In this document: piece by piece, positions 44,004 to 53,772 of the stretch
How positions within the stretch are numbered: the stretch's first letter is position 1
How the letters are laid out: every line of letters starts with the position of its first letter
NCBI GenBank assembly: GCA_016124805.1
Contig: WGND01000001.1
Location: forward strand, 1 to 64,000
Source: Hyphomicrobiales bacterium
GTDB lineage: Bacteria; Pseudomonadota; Alphaproteobacteria; Parvibaculales; Parvibaculaceae
Direction of reading: 5' to 3'
DNA length: 64,000 nt
The notes under the pieces: generated by a model
Databases searched by the model: none
What the model was told of the DNA's origin: nothing
Seen by the model: the letters and a program-made list of their open reading frames with translations, nothing else
Position numbers and translations under genes: made by a program

Positions 44004-45122
44004 CTATACACGCATCGGCATCAGAACATAGATCGCCTTGTCGTCTTCGCTGTCGCGAACCAGTGTCGGCGATCCGGAGTCAGCCAGCACGAATGTCGCT
44101 TCCGCGCCATCAAGCTGGCCTGTGATATCGAGCAGATATCGCGCGTTGAAACCGATCTCGATCGGCGCGCTGCTATAGGACACCGACAATTCCTCGGTGG
44201 CGCTGCCTGAATCCGGATTGATCACGGAAAGCGTAAGGCGACCTTCTTCAAGGTTGAGCTTCACGGCGCGTGACTTTTCCGTCGAGATCGTGGAGACGCG
44301 ATCAACAGCTTCAGCAAAGCGCTTGCCATCGACCTGAAGCGTCTTGTCATTATCGGTCGGAATGACGCGACCATAATCAGGGAAGGTCCCGTCGATCAGC
44401 TTGGAGGTCAGCACAACGCCGCCAAACTCAAAACGGATCTTTGTTTCAGAGACACCGATGGCCAGCGTGCCCGCTTCGCCCTCGAGCAGCTTCTGCAATT
44501 CAACAACCGTCTTGCGCGGCACGATGACGCCTGGCATGCCGGCTGCGCCGTCGGGCAGATCGTGATCGACCTGGGCAAGACGATGACCGTCTGTGGCGAC
44601 CGCGCGCAGCACGCCCGTTTTGCCGCTCTCGACGGCGTGGAGATAGATGCCGTTCAGATAGTAACGCGTTTCTTCGGTCGAGATGGCAAAGCGTGTCTTG
44701 TCAATCAGGCGACGCATCACATCGGCAGGCATGTCGAAGCGATGGGGCAGCGCGCCGGCGGCCATGGCCGGAAAGTCTTCCTGCGGCAAAGCCTGAAGGG
44801 CAAAGCGCGAGCGGCCTGAGGTCAGCTGCAGGCGGCCTTCATCGCTGCCGGTCGAGAGCTCCACTTGGGCGCCATCGGGCAACTTGCGAACAATGTCGTA
44901 AAGCGTGTGGGCCGGTGCCGTGGTGCCGCCCGCCTGGGCGACATCCGCATCGATTGCCTCGACCACCTCAATATCGAGATCCGTCGCGGTCAGGCTCAAC
45001 TGCCCGTCCTGCGCCCGGATCAGCACGTTGGAGAGGATCGGAATGGTGTTCCGGCGCTCAACAACAGATTGCACATGGTTGAGAGACTTGAGCAGCGCGC
45101 CCCGTTCAATCGTAATCTTCAT
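44004..45122 (-). CDS. dnaN: DNA polymerase III beta sliding clamp
   Basis: 372 aa with three repeated clamp domains, starting MKITIERGALLKSLNHVQSVVERRNTIP (residues 1-28) and ending in the conserved VLMPMRV. Confidence 0.
   Translation of the reverse strand: MKITIERGALLKSLNHVQSVVERRNTIPILSNVLIRAQDGQLSLTATDLDIEVVEAIDADVAQAGGTTAPAHTLYDIVRKLPDGAQVELSTGSDEGRLQLTSGRSRFALQALPQEDFPAMAAGALPHRFDMPADVMRRLIDKTRFAISTEETRYYLNGIYLHAVESGKTGVLRAVATDGHRLAQVDHDLPDGAAGMPGVIVPRKTVVELQKLLEGEAGTLAIGVSETKIRFEFGGVVLTSKLIDGTFPDYGRVIPTDNDKTLQVDGKRFAEAVDRVSTISTEKSRAVKLNLEEGRLTLSVINPDSGSATEELSVSYSSAPIEIGFNARYLLDITGQLDGAEATFVLADSGSPTLVRDSEDDKAIYVLMPMRV
44004..45122 (-). CDS. dnaN: DNA polymerase III beta sliding clamp (dnaN)
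   Basis: 372 aa, the normal length for a clamp built of three repeated domains. The N-terminus has SVVERRNTIPILSNVLI, and the C-terminus ends YVLMPMRV, both diagnostic of DnaN. It encircles DNA and tethers polymerase III and other replication factors through their clamp-binding motifs. Follows dnaA with a 389-bp gap and precedes recF on the same strand, the classic replication gene order. Confidence 0.97.
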   Translation of the reverse strand: MKITIERGALLKSLNHVQSVVERRNTIPILSNVLIRAQDGQLSLTATDLDIEVVEAIDADVAQAGGTTAPAHTLYDIVRKLPDGAQVELSTGSDEGRLQLTSGRSRFALQALPQEDFPAMAAGALPHRFDMPADVMRRLIDKTRFAISTEETRYYLNGIYLHAVESGKTGVLRAVATDGHRLAQVDHDLPDGAAGMPGVIVPRKTVVELQKLLEGEAGTLAIGVSETKIRFEFGGVVLTSKLIDGTFPDYGRVIPTDNDKTLQVDGKRFAEAVDRVSTISTEKSRAVKLNLEEGRLTLSVINPDSGSATEELSVSYSSAPIEIGFNARYLLDITGQLDGAEATFVLADSGSPTLVRDSEDDKAIYVLMPMRV

Positions 45123-45511
45123 GGTCTCTCTTCAGTCCCCTGTCCTGGGTTTCTTCAGACCTGCCCTCAGATCCGTCTGTAAGCCGCCATGGCGACCCCC
45201 TCATCTCGTTGCGCTATTCCAAGGCCGACTTCCCGACCGCGGTGACTCCATCGCCTGCCGGCGGCACTGAGCAAACAATGCAACCGACCCCATGGGGACC
45301 GTGCGAACGGGAAAATCAGCGCATCATCCAACAAAAAAGACCCGAAAAAGGGCTTGCCGGATTGCGTTCCGGCAGGCCGCCGGAAGTCCGCAGAAATTCG
45401 CTGAATGAGTATATCAGATCATTGACATGATGCACGTTTTTCAGCACCGCGCGCGAGTCGGTGAGATGGCTGAAAAATGACTTTATTTCAATGACTTAAG
45501 AAGTCGCGGGA
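45123..45511. other. dnaA-dnaN intergenic region with tandem hairpins
   Basis: No convincing gene. On the minus strand (the direction of dnaA) TGCCGG-N8-CCGGCA (45355-45374) is followed by a short CCC/GGG hairpin and TTTTTT (45332-45352), which together look like the dnaA terminator. The rest would hold the dnaN promoter. No near-consensus DnaA boxes were seen here. Confidence 0.5.
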
Positions 45512-47020
45512 TCAGCTCGAGCCCTGACCGCCTTCCAGCATGCGGCGCAGCAGGTCCACATCCTCGCCCAGACCCGAATCACTCTGCCGCAACTCGTCGA
45601 TTTTGCGCACGGCATGAATGACGGTGGTGTGATCGCGCCCCCCGAATTTGCGGCCGATTTCCGGCAGTGAACGAGTGGTGAGCTGCTTGGAGAGATACAT
45701 GGCGATCTGGCGGGGGCGGGCCACAGCGCGGGCCCGGCGGGCCGAGAGCATATCGGCCATGCGAACATTGAAGTATTCGGCCACGCGGCGCTGAATCTCT
45801 TCAATGGTGATTTTCCGGTCGTTACAGCGCAGCAGATCGCGCAAGACTTCCTGTGCCATGTCGAGCGTGACGGGGCGCCCGACCAGCGAAGCATAGGCGC
45901 AGACGCGCTTCAGGGCGCCTTCCAGCTCGCGCACATTGGAGACAATGCGACGGGCGAGGAATTCGAGCACAAGCGGGGGAATATCTATGGGCGGCCCGTT
46001 GCGTGCGATGACTTCCTCGGCCTTTGCCTGAAGAATGCCCAGGCGCAGCTCATAATCAGTCGGATGAATGTCAGCCGCCAGACCCCAGCCGAGGCGCGAG
46101 CGAATGCGCTCCTCAATGCCTTCAAGATCGGAGGGGGAACGGTCAGCCGAAATGATGACCTGACGGTTGTGATCAATCAGCGCATTGAAGGTGTGGAAGA
46201 ATTCTTCCTGTGTTGAATCCTTGCCGGAGATGAACTGCACATCATCGATCATCAACACGTCCACGGAGCGGAATTGCTGCTTGAAGGCCATGGTGTCCTT
46301 GAAGCGCAAGGCGCGGACAAACTGATACATGAATTTTTCAGCCGAGAGATAAAGCACCTTGCGTTCAGGATGGCGGGTGCGGATCTCCCAGGCAATGGCA
46401 TGCATGAGATGGGTCTTGCCCAGCCCCACGCCGCCATAGAGAAAAAGCGGATTGAAGGTGACGTCGGTTGTCTCGGCCACGCGGCGGGCCGCGGCATGGG
46501 CGAGCTCATTCGATTTGCCCACCACAAAGGCGTCAAAGGTGAAACGCGGATCAAGCGGCGCGCCGACGCCAGCATCTTCAAATCCGGCGGGCACCGTTGC
46601 AGGCGCCGCCATGGCGACCGTCCGCTCGGTTGCGGGTTCGGGCGCCACCTGAGTGGCAGCCTGCTTTGCCTCATAGACGCGCTCGACGGGCCGCGGCACA
46701 TCTGCACTGACCATCAATTCGATGCGCTGACAGGCCGCATCCTCATCACGCCAAAGCGTGGCGAGGCGTTCGGCAAAATGGGATTGGATATAGTCGCGGA
46801 AGAACTTTGTCGGCACGGCCAGCAAAACGCCGCCATCGCCCACACCGATAAAATCGATCGGCTTGACCCAGCTTGAAAATGTCGCCTCGCCCAGCTCGGC
46901 CAGCAGGCGCGCGCGCACACGGCGCCATTGCGCTTCCAGATCGGCCGTGGCGTTGACAGGAGAAGCGTCCGCGTCATGGGCGCGTGCGGCGGCAGTTGCG
47001 TTCATCGTTTTATCGTCCAC
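45512..47020 (-). CDS. dnaA: Chromosomal replication initiator protein DnaA
   Basis: 502 aa from a GTG at 47020 with GAGGT upstream; an ATG at 47005 is the alternative. Domain I (RRVRARLLAELGEATFSSWV), a long Ala/Pro/Glu-rich domain II, and the AAA+ domain III with Walker A GGVGLGKTHLMHA and Walker B VDVLMIDDVQFI. Domain IV ends with the DnaA box-binding signature GRDHTTVIHAVRKI. Initiates replication at oriC. Separated from rpsT by a rhodanese gene and a 588-bp non-coding region. Confidence 0.97.
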   Translation of the reverse strand: MDDKTMNATAAARAHDADASPVNATADLEAQWRRVRARLLAELGEATFSSWVKPIDFIGVGDGGVLLAVPTKFFRDYIQSHFAERLATLWRDEDAACQRIELMVSADVPRPVERVYEAKQAATQVAPEPATERTVAMAAPATVPAGFEDAGVGAPLDPRFTFDAFVVGKSNELAHAAARRVAETTDVTFNPLFLYGGVGLGKTHLMHAIAWEIRTRHPERKVLYLSAEKFMYQFVRALRFKDTMAFKQQFRSVDVLMIDDVQFISGKDSTQEEFFHTFNALIDHNRQVIISADRSPSDLEGIEERIRSRLGWGLAADIHPTDYELRLGILQAKAEEVIARNGPPIDIPPLVLEFLARRIVSNVRELEGALKRVCAYASLVGRPVTLDMAQEVLRDLLRCNDRKITIEEIQRRVAEYFNVRMADMLSARRARAVARPRQIAMYLSKQLTTRSLPEIGRKFGGRDHTTVIHAVRKIDELRQSDSGLGEDVDLLRRMLEGGQGSS

Positions 47021-47141
47021 GTCTTCTTGACCTCATTCTTCCTGCCGCCCTAACCGACGACAGAAACCACGCACCTGATCGAGATATGTCTCTCCACAGG
47101 CACCGCCCGCATCTTCACACGCAACACACCCAACAACCCGA

Positions 47142-47618
47142 CTAGCTTTGCAACCAGGGCAGACCCGCCACCTTCCAGCCATTCAAGCTGCCCCGATGCC
47201 GCATCTCATCAAGGTCACCTTCAAAACCACCGGCCACATTGTAGCAGGGGCCATAACCGGACGCCGTCATGGCGACGGCCGCCGCACGGGAGCGCGCACC
47301 GGACCTGCAAAGGAACAGGAGCGGTGACTTGCCCGGCAGGGATGCAAGCTGGGCGGCAAGCTCCTCAACAAAGGCATCATTCTTTGCCATGGAGGGAAAA
47401 CCCTGCCACTCGTTCACGATCACCTGCTTGCCGATCACGGAAAGATCAGGCAAGCCCACAAATGACCATTCCGCGCGGGTGCGCACATCCACCAGCACCG
47501 CATCGGCGCTTTCAGACAGAACGCGCCAAGCCTCCATCACACTGACATCGCCAGCATAATCGGATGGCACGGCAGACAGCAGTTCCGGTGCCGCAGTTTT
47601 ATCCGTCAGGTTTGACAT
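47142..47618 (-). CDS. Rhodanese-like sulfurtransferase
   Basis: 158 aa from the ATG at 47618 (GGGGGT upstream). Single rhodanese domain with VLVDVRTRAEW and the active-site loop LCRSGARSR containing Cys104. Likely handles persulfide sulfur in the cytoplasm; no specific partner is evident. It lies 121 bp upstream of dnaA in the same direction, between rpsT and dnaA. Confidence 0.87.
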   Translation of the reverse strand: MSNLTDKTAAPELLSAVPSDYAGDVSVMEAWRVLSESADAVLVDVRTRAEWSFVGLPDLSVIGKQVIVNEWQGFPSMAKNDAFVEELAAQLASLPGKSPLLFLCRSGARSRAAAVAMTASGYGPCYNVAGGFEGDLDEMRHRGSLNGWKVAGLPWLQS

Positions 47619-48206
47619 GGACCCCCGTAAGCAATCATCGCCCAGCCCGTCAATCGGCGACAATTTTCCAACTTCGTTCAGAGACCTTCACCGCCCCGAC
47701 GGCTATATCTCTTGCATCGCCAACAGAGACAAAGTTCTTCGCAAGGGAAAATGCCTTGCGGCTTTTCCAACTCCATCACTTTCGCTCAGGTGGATATTTG
47801 GTTTTTTCGAATGATGCCAGTGAATACTGTAATCAGAATATATTTACCTAAAAATCACAGTATTCGCCGCCTCTTTCGAGGTTAACAACCATAGCGGCTG
47901 TGCATGAAAGTGGCAAGCAGAAGAATCGATAGCGTCAAAAAAACTTCGCATGCCGCGCGGCAATCCGATCCTTATAAATCACGCATTTGCAGCATTTCGC
48001 ACTAGTGGTAGCGGTGTGCAATGCGATCCTTACGCAGTGTTGTGTATCTGTTTTTTCCTGCACTCATGACGTGCAAATCTAGACTGTCTAGTTTGTGTCA
48101 GGATGCACACAGTTATACGACAAAAAGGCCCGCGAAACAGGTTTCGCAGGCCTCACATCCACAGCCTGGTCAGGCCGGAATTTCTTGCAGCTTCAGACGG
48201 TCTTGC
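47619..48206. other. AT-rich 588-bp non-coding region between rhodanese and rpsT genes; possible origin region
   Basis: No supported gene. It contains an inverted repeat GAATACTGT...ACAGTATTC (47822-47830 and 47857-47865) enclosing an AT-rich loop. It also holds an odd palindrome CTAGAC-T-GTCTAG (48079-48091), an 8-of-9 DnaA-box-like TGTGCATGA near 47900 and weaker ones near 47790 and 48041. Another 8-of-9 box, AGTGGATAA, lies at 48544-48552 upstream of rpsT. The location beside dnaA and the base composition fit an oriC or a regulated promoter region, but no cluster of consensus boxes is present. Confidence 0.4.
48121..48152 (-). terminator. Intrinsic terminator of rpsT
   Basis: On the minus strand, 12-base arms GGCCTGCGAAAC and GTTTCGCGGGCC (one mismatch) with a two-base loop are followed by TTTTTG. 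Located 55 bp after the rpsT stop. Confidence 0.85.
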
Positions 48207-48470
48207 TCAGGCAAGCGCCTTAACGCGCTGGGCCAGACGCGACACTTTGCGTGACGCGGTGTTCTTGTGCACAACGCCACGCTGCGAGGCGCGCATGATT
48301 TCAGGCTCGGCTGCCTTCAGCGCAACCGTTGCTTCAGCCTTGTCGCCCTTGGCGATCGCTTCTTCAACGCTACGCACAAAGGTGCGCATGCGGCTGCGGC
48401 GGTCTTTGTTGACTGCCGTGCGGGCAGCGATCTTGCGGATCGCCTTTTTTGCGGAGGGTGTATTCGCCAT
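48207..48470 (-). CDS. rpsT: 30S ribosomal protein S20
   Basis: 87 aa, very basic, starting [21 protein letters not shown]-like S20 sequence (first 20 residues after Met) with [16 protein letters not shown] in the middle. Binds the 5' domain of 16S rRNA early in assembly. Confidence 0.
   Translation of the reverse strand: MANTPSAKKAIRKIAARTAVNKDRRSRMRTFVRSVEEAIAKGDKAEATVALKAAEPEIMRASQRGVVHKNTASRKVSRLAQRVKALA
48207..48470 (-). CDS. rpsT: 30S ribosomal protein S20 (rpsT)
   Basis: 87-aa, strongly basic helical protein with the S20 signatures [15 protein letters not shown] at the N-terminus and [16 protein letters not shown] in the middle. It binds the 5' domain of 16S rRNA during small-subunit assembly. 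rpsT next to dnaA is a recurrent arrangement in Alphaproteobacteria. It is followed by a strong terminator. A DnaA-box-like AGTGGATAA lies 74 bp upstream of its start. Confidence 0.96.
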   Translation of the reverse strand: MANTPSAKKAIRKIAARTAVNKDRRSRMRTFVRSVEEAIAKGDKAEATVALKAAEPEIMRASQRGVVHKNTASRKVSRLAQRVKALA

Positions 48471-48676
48471 CGATCTCGGACCTTTAACTCGCCTCTCGCC
48501 CCGTGGGCGCCGGCGGATATCTCGTTCAAAAAAGGCCGCACGGAGTGGATAACCACCGGCGGACCCCTAGAAAGCGGGGTTTATACGCGGGGGTTTGGGC
48601 GGCGTCAACCAGTCTGGCGCCGGATTCCGACCCTGTCTGCGCTCTATTTTCTGGCTGTTTGACCATTTCAGGCGGT

Positions 48677-49027
48677 TCACAGCCGGATGCCGAAGCGGGC
48701 CGCCAGCCAGATCGTTCCCAGATAGAGCAGAAAGGTCATGGCCGCGCTCAGGCCCAGGGCAGGCCAGAACCCTGCACCGCTGCGCAAAAGCCAGGGCATG
48801 ACGAGAAACAGCGGCAGGGAAGGCAGGACATACCAGAATGTCGCCTCCAGATGGGCGGCAATGCGCTCCCCGTCACCCGTTTCATTCCAGAGCCAGATCA
48901 CTGCCAGCAGCGAAAGGAGCGGCAGAGAGGCAATGAGCGCAGCAAAAGCGGGGCTTCGCTTGGCGATTTCGGAAATTGCCAGAATGATGAGCCCCGACAG
49001 GCCCGCCTTGATCAGGGCAAAAAGCAT
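48677..49027 (-). CDS. DUF3147-family membrane protein
   Basis: 116 aa from the ATG at 49027, with four hydrophobic segments (about residues 3-18, 26-44, 62-80 and 86-108). Sequence style (FALIKAGLSGLIILAISEIAKRSP) matches DUF3147 proteins, small inner-membrane proteins without known function. Its start lies four bases after the enoyl-CoA hydratase stop, so it is likely the last gene of that unit. Confidence 0.72.
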   Translation of the reverse strand: MLFALIKAGLSGLIILAISEIAKRSPAFAALIASLPLLSLLAVIWLWNETGDGERIAAHLEATFWYVLPSLPLFLVMPWLLRSGAGFWPALGLSAAMTFLLYLGTIWLAARFGIRL

Positions 49028-49031
49028 GGGC

Positions 49032-49808
49032 CTAGCGATGCTTGAAGGACGGCTCGCGCTTTTCAACAAAAGCGCTCATGCCCTCGGTCTGGTCATCGGT
49101 GGCAAACATCGAATGGAAGAGGCGGCGCTCGAAACGCACGCCCTCGCTCAGCGTGGTCTCATAGGCCCGATTGACCGATTCCTTGGTCATCATGGTGATG
49201 GGCAGCGACATGTCCGTGATGGTCTCAGCCACCGCCAGAACCTCCGTCATCAGGTCCGCGAGCGGCACAACGCGGCTCACCAGACCGGACCGCTCGGCTT
49301 CGGTGGCATCCATCATGCGGCCCGTCAGGCACATTTCCATGGCCTTGGACTTGCCGACAAAGCGCGTCAGGCGCTGCGTGCCGCCGGCGCCGGGCATGAC
49401 ACCGAGTTTGATTTCGGGCTGGCCGAATTTGGCATTGTCCGCGCAGATGATGAAATCGCACATCATGGCCAGTTCGCAGCCTCCCCCCAGCGCATAGCCT
49501 GCAACCGCCGCAATCACCGGCTTGCGGCAGCGCGTCACGCGCTCCCAATTGGCGGTGATGAAATCTTCCTGAAAGACATCCATATAGGATTTGCCGTGCA
49601 TCTGCTTGATGTCGGCACCAGCCGCAAAAGCCTTGTTCGAACCTGTGATCACAAGGCAGCGAATGCCGCTATCAGCTTCCAGATCGTCGATCGCGGCGGT
49701 CACATCATCCATCAGGCCATTGCTCAGCGCATTGAGCGCTTCGGGCCGGTTCAGCGTGATGACGCCAACAGCGCCTTTTTTGTCGACCAGAATGTTCTGG
49801 TAAGCCAT
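49032..49808 (-). CDS. Enoyl-CoA hydratase
   Basis: 258 aa from the ATG at 49808 (GGAGGAAG upstream). Crotonase fold with [11 protein letters not shown] for the oxyanion hole, and the two catalytic glutamates in [11 protein letters not shown] and [18 protein letters not shown]. Hydrates trans-2-enoyl-CoA in beta-oxidation. No other beta-oxidation genes are adjacent; the gene is commonly linked to mutM in Alphaproteobacteria, as here. Confidence 0.93.
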   Translation of the reverse strand: MAYQNILVDKKGAVGVITLNRPEALNALSNGLMDDVTAAIDDLEADSGIRCLVITGSNKAFAAGADIKQMHGKSYMDVFQEDFITANWERVTRCRKPVIAAVAGYALGGGCELAMMCDFIICADNAKFGQPEIKLGVMPGAGGTQRLTRFVGKSKAMEMCLTGRMMDATEAERSGLVSRVVPLADLMTEVLAVAETITDMSLPITMMTKESVNRAYETTLSEGVRFERRLFHSMFATDDQTEGMSAFVEKREPSFKHR

Positions 49809-49859
49809 GGGTTCTTCCTCCAAGTGGACTGTCTATTTTTTTCCGAGCATATCGCGGAT

Positions 49860-50273
49860 TCATTCCGGCTCAATCGAGAAGCGAACCGTTGAGCCGTGAT
49901 CCGTGCCGGGTGCAATCTGGATTTCCAGACGTTCGCCTTCCCGGCGAAAAATCAGCAAATCACTGAAAAGTTCAAGTTTGGGCGCGCGTTCCCAGCCCAG
50001 GGCGGGCAGGGTTTCAATATAAAAGGCCCGCACCGCCTCGGGGCTTACAGGGCCTTGCGCGGCCGCGCGCACGATGCGGCCTGTGGGCTTGTCAAAAACG
50101 ATGCCGCCTTCACCGGTTTCACTCAAACCATTCATCAGCGGCATGTCTTCCACCGCATCAAGATAGCCGGTATGCGGCTCGGCACGGGCTGCCGCCATGG
50201 TCAGCGGCGCGGCCAGCAAAGCGGTCGCCATCATGACGCTGAAGAGAAAGCCGGAAAGGCGCCTTGGGGTCAT
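49860..50273 (-). CDS. Hypothetical exported protein
   Basis: 137 aa from the ATG at 50273. A signal peptide with hydrophobic core LFSVMMATALLAAPLTMA and probable cleavage near ARA precedes a small domain containing RAFYIETLPALGWER and FSDLLIFRREGERLEIQIAPG. This pattern recurs in small lipoprotein-like or exported proteins next to mutM and echA. Not recognised beyond that; function unknown. Confidence 0.7.
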   Translation of the reverse strand: MTPRRLSGFLFSVMMATALLAAPLTMAAARAEPHTGYLDAVEDMPLMNGLSETGEGGIVFDKPTGRIVRAAAQGPVSPEAVRAFYIETLPALGWERAPKLELFSDLLIFRREGERLEIQIAPGTDHGSTVRFSIEPE

Positions 50274-50310
50274 GCCGTTTCTCAATCCTTGGCCGTTTCT
50301 AATTTATGTC

Positions 50311-51183
50311 TCATCTCTGGCAGGTCGGGCAATAGAAGGTCGAGCGGCCCGCCTGCGTGATGCGTTTCACGCTACCGCTACAGCCGGGCTTTGAACAGGC
50401 TTGATCCTCCCGATCATAAACGGCAAAGGCGTGCTGGAAATAACCGAGCTCGCCGTCGGTCCGGGCATAGTCCCGCAAGGTCGAACCGCCCGCGGCAATG
50501 GCCTCGGTCAGAACCGCGCGGATGGCGGGCACAAGACGTTCGCTGCGCGCCGGGCCTGCGACGCTTGCCGCGCTTCGTTTGGGCGAGATGCCAGCGCGGA
50601 ACAGTGCCTCGCAGACATAGATATTGCCGAGCCCTGCCACATTGCGCTGATCCAGCAGGGCGGACTTGATCGGCGTCTTGCGGCCTTTAAGTGCCGCCAT
50701 CAGGCTGACAGCCGAGAATTCATTGCCAAGCGGTTCGGGTCCAAGCGCGGTCAGATGTTTGTTCGTCGCCATCTCGGCCTCGCTGAAAAGATCCATGAAT
50801 CCGAAGCGGCGATGATCGGCATAGATGATGCGCGTCCCGTCCTCCATGTCGAAAATGACATGATCATGTGTTTCAAGCGGCGGCATGGCGTGATGGAAGG
50901 CCCCCGGTCTGACGGGGCCATTCGCGCCTGCCAGATGGATGGTAAAGCGGCCCGACATGCCCAGATGCATGAGCAGCACCTCATCGCCCTCCAGATGGGC
51001 CAGCAGATATTTGGCCCGCCGGGACAGGCGCTCGATGCGGCGCCCGCCCAGCCGTTCGGCAAAGCGCTCGGGCAGGGGATAGCGCAGATCAGGGCGGCGC
51101 TGGGTCAACAAGGCAATGCGGCGCCCCTCCATGACCGGGGCGAGGCCGCGGCGGACCGTTTCAACTTCCGGCAATTCGGGCAT
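50311..51183 (-). CDS. mutM: Formamidopyrimidine-DNA glycosylase
   Basis: 290 aa starting exactly at [14 protein letters not shown], where Pro2 and Glu3 are the catalytic residues; two upstream codons in frame are excluded for that reason. The helix-two-turn-helix [14 protein letters not shown] and the C-terminal zinc finger (CSKPGCSG ... YCPTCQR) are complete. Removes 8-oxoguanine and FaPy lesions with AP-lyase activity. Divergent from ubiE by 80 bp, the arrangement common in Alphaproteobacteria. Confidence 0.96.
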   Translation of the reverse strand: MPELPEVETVRRGLAPVMEGRRIALLTQRRPDLRYPLPERFAERLGGRRIERLSRRAKYLLAHLEGDEVLLMHLGMSGRFTIHLAGANGPVRPGAFHHAMPPLETHDHVIFDMEDGTRIIYADHRRFGFMDLFSEAEMATNKHLTALGPEPLGNEFSAVSLMAALKGRKTPIKSALLDQRNVAGLGNIYVCEALFRAGISPKRSAASVAGPARSERLVPAIRAVLTEAIAAGGSTLRDYARTDGELGYFQHAFAVYDREDQACSKPGCSGSVKRITQAGRSTFYCPTCQR

Positions 51184-51263
51184 GGGCAATATGTCTCAGG
51201 CGTGGGGCGACAGGCGGGAACAACGTAGCGCCATCAGCGCGGCTGCGCTATGGTCCGCCCAAC

Positions 51264-52055
51264 ATGAGCAGCAGCACAAAATCATCGGCAAACGCCAATT
51301 CTGGCAGCGAGACCATCGATTTCGGCTTTCGGGAAGTCCCCGAAAGCGAGAAACAGAAGCTTGTGCATGATGTCTTCGAACAGGTGGCCAGCCGCTATGA
51401 CCTGATGAACGACCTTCTCTCGGGCGGGCTGCACCGGGCCTGGAAGCAGGCCATGATCGATCAGGTCAATCCGCCCCGCAATGATCGCGCCTTTGCCCAT
51501 ATTGATGTGGCCGGCGGGACGGGCGATGTCGCCTTTCGCTGTCTTGATCGCGCCGGTGCAGGCACGCATGTGACCGTCTGCGATATCAATGCGCATATGC
51601 TGGGTGTGGGCAAAGCGCGCGCCGAAGCGCAGGCCCATCAGGGTCGCGTCGAATTTACCTGCGGCGATGCGGAAACGCTTCCCTTTCCCGATCGCTCCTT
51701 TGATGCCTATACGATCGCTTTCGGCATTCGCAATGTGACCCATCGCGACCGCGCGCTCAAGGAAGCCTATCGCGTGCTGAAACCGGGCGGGCATTTTCTC
51801 TGTCTGGAATTTTCGCAGGTTGTCGTGCCGGGGCTCGACGACATCTATAATGCCTATTCATTTGCAGCCGCACCGCGCATCGGTCAGATGGTGACGGGCG
51901 ATGGCGCGCCCTATCAATATCTCGTCGAGAGCATCCGCCGCTTTCCCGACCAGCCGACCTTCGCGCAGATGATCACGGATGCCGGCTTTGCGCGCGTCAG
52001 CTATCGCAATTTCACCGGAGGCATTGCTGCGCTTCACTCCGGCTGGCGACTCTAG
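51264..52055 (+). CDS. ubiE: Ubiquinone/menaquinone C-methyltransferase UbiE
   Basis: 263 aa. Class I SAM methyltransferase with [15 protein letters not shown] (motif I), [14 protein letters not shown] and the UbiE signature [15 protein letters not shown] and LEFSQV. Methylates the benzoquinol ring in ubiquinone synthesis. The ubiB gene follows 10 bp later, so the two are cotranscribed. Confidence 0.95.
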   Translation: MSSSTKSSANANSGSETIDFGFREVPESEKQKLVHDVFEQVASRYDLMNDLLSGGLHRAWKQAMIDQVNPPRNDRAFAHIDVAGGTGDVAFRCLDRAGAGTHVTVCDINAHMLGVGKARAEAQAHQGRVEFTCGDAETLPFPDRSFDAYTIAFGIRNVTHRDRALKEAYRVLKPGGHFLCLEFSQVVVPGLDDIYNAYSFAAAPRIGQMVTGDGAPYQYLVESIRRFPDQPTFAQMITDAGFARVSYRNFTGGIAALHSGWRL

Positions 52056-52065
52056 GACGCTGAAC

Positions 52066-53649
52066 ATGTTGCGCCACATGCGTTCCTTCATTCGCCTTGT
52101 CCGGGCCGCCCGTGTGCTCGGTCGCCATGACGCGCTTGTGCCCGCGCCCTTTCGGGAAGAAATGCCGCCGCTTCTGCTGGCCGCGATGCCGCTTGCCAAG
52201 CTGCGTTTGCCATGGGAACCCGTGCCGGACGTTCTGGATGGCAGTGATGGCGAAAGACTTGCTGCAGCGCTTGCCGAACTCGGCCCCTCCTATATCAAGC
52301 TCGGTCAGTTTCTGGCCACGCGGCCCGATCTGATCGGTGCCGATCTCGCCGGCGACCTCACCTCGCTGCAGGACCGGCTGCCCCCCTTCCCCACCGAACG
52401 GGCGCGCGCCATTGTGGCCGAAGGCATTGGCCGGCCGGTTGATGAACTCTTCAGCCGTTTCAGCGACGCGATTGCAGCAGCATCCATTGCCCAGGTCCAT
52501 CACGCTGCGCTGGCCCCGATGGGCGAGGAAACCAGCGAACGCGAGGTGGCCGTGAAAGTCTTGCGGCCCGATGTCGAGACACGCTTTGCAGATGATCTCG
52601 ACAGCTTCTTTCTGGCCGCGCACGTCATCGAACGCGTCTATCCGCCGTCGCGCCGCCTGCAGCCCGTCGAGATCGTGCAAACGCTTGCCGACAGCGTGAA
52701 GCTCGAAATGGATCTGCGCCTGGAAGCGGCTGCCATGTCTGAAATGGCGGAAAATATTTCAGACGACAAAGGCTTTCGTGTGCCCAAGGTGGAATGGGAC
52801 CTGACCTCGCAGCGCGTGCTGACGCTTGAATGGGTCAATGGCATTCATGCCTCCGACCGGGCAGGTCTCGTGGCCGCCGGTCACGACATGGCAAAGCTCG
52901 GCACACAGGTCATCCAGTCCTTCCTGACCCATGCCCTGCGGGACGGATTTTTCCATGCCGATCTGCATCAGGGCAATCTCTTCGTCGATCCTGACGGCAC
53001 GCTTGTCGCGGTTGATTTCGGCATCATGGGGCGCATCGGCGTCAATGAGCGCCGTTTTCTGGCCGAGATTCTTTTTGGCTTCATCATGCGCGACTATAAC
53101 CGCGTGGCGGAAATCCATTTCGAGGCGGGCTATGTGCCGCGTACCAAAAATGCGCAGGCCTTTGCCCAGGCCCTGCGCTCGGTGGGCGAGCCCATTTTTG
53201 GCCGCCCGGCCAGCGAAGTTTCCATGGGCCGCCTGCTCGCCCAGCTTTTTCAGGTGACCGAGCAGTTCGACATGAAAACACGGCCGGAACTCATCCTGCT
53301 GCAGAAAACCATGGTAGTGGTGGAAGGCGTCGCCCGGCATTTCGATCCCGAGCATAATATCTGGGAAAGTGCCGAACCCGTCGTGAAGGCATGGATCACG
53401 GCCCGTATGGCCCCTGAAGCCCGTCTGGAGGAGGCTGCAGCCGGCGCGCTGCAGATTGGCCGGGTCATGGCAAACCTGCCTGACATCCTCGACAGGGCCG
53501 AACGCGCTGCCCGCATTTTTGCCAATAATGTCGATGAAGAAGGCGTCCGCGTCCGAAGCGTGACCGGACATGACAAAAACCGCACCCATCCCGCCATCTG
53601 GGTTGCCATTGGCGCCCTGGCCACGCTGGTCCTGACCAAGCTGCTCTGA
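52066..53649 (+). CDS. ubiB: UbiB/ABC1 atypical kinase for ubiquinone biosynthesis
   Basis: 527 aa from the ATG at 52066, ten bases after ubiE. The conserved KxGQ motif (YIKLGQFLATRPD), the Ala-rich nucleotide loop AAASIAQVHHA, the VAVKVLRP lysine and HADLHQGNLF / VDFGIMGRI catalytic motifs are intact. A C-terminal hydrophobic helix (AIWVAIGALATLVLTKLL) anchors it to the membrane. Facilitates ubiquinone precursor access or complex function through ATPase activity. Confidence 0.95.
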   Translation: MLRHMRSFIRLVRAARVLGRHDALVPAPFREEMPPLLLAAMPLAKLRLPWEPVPDVLDGSDGERLAAALAELGPSYIKLGQFLATRPDLIGADLAGDLTSLQDRLPPFPTERARAIVAEGIGRPVDELFSRFSDAIAAASIAQVHHAALAPMGEETSEREVAVKVLRPDVETRFADDLDSFFLAAHVIERVYPPSRRLQPVEIVQTLADSVKLEMDLRLEAAAMSEMAENISDDKGFRVPKVEWDLTSQRVLTLEWVNGIHASDRAGLVAAGHDMAKLGTQVIQSFLTHALRDGFFHADLHQGNLFVDPDGTLVAVDFGIMGRIGVNERRFLAEILFGFIMRDYNRVAEIHFEAGYVPRTKNAQAFAQALRSVGEPIFGRPASEVSMGRLLAQLFQVTEQFDMKTRPELILLQKTMVVVEGVARHFDPEHNIWESAEPVVKAWITARMAPEARLEEAAAGALQIGRVMANLPDILDRAERAARIFANNVDEEGVRVRSVTGHDKNRTHPAIWVAIGALATLVLTKLL

Positions 53650-53772
53650 GACCGCCTATTTACCCTTTTTTCGAGGGGTAATTTTTACATCTACACATTC
53701 ACCAAGTGAAACCCTATATTCCCCTGATCAAAGTGACGCGCTTGAAGCGCGCCCTCAGGTCGGGAGAATGAA

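Noticed and set aside
45123-45511. dnaA-dnaN intergenic region as oriC
   Set aside because: No near-consensus DnaA boxes and mostly GC-rich; the hairpins are better explained as the dnaA terminator.
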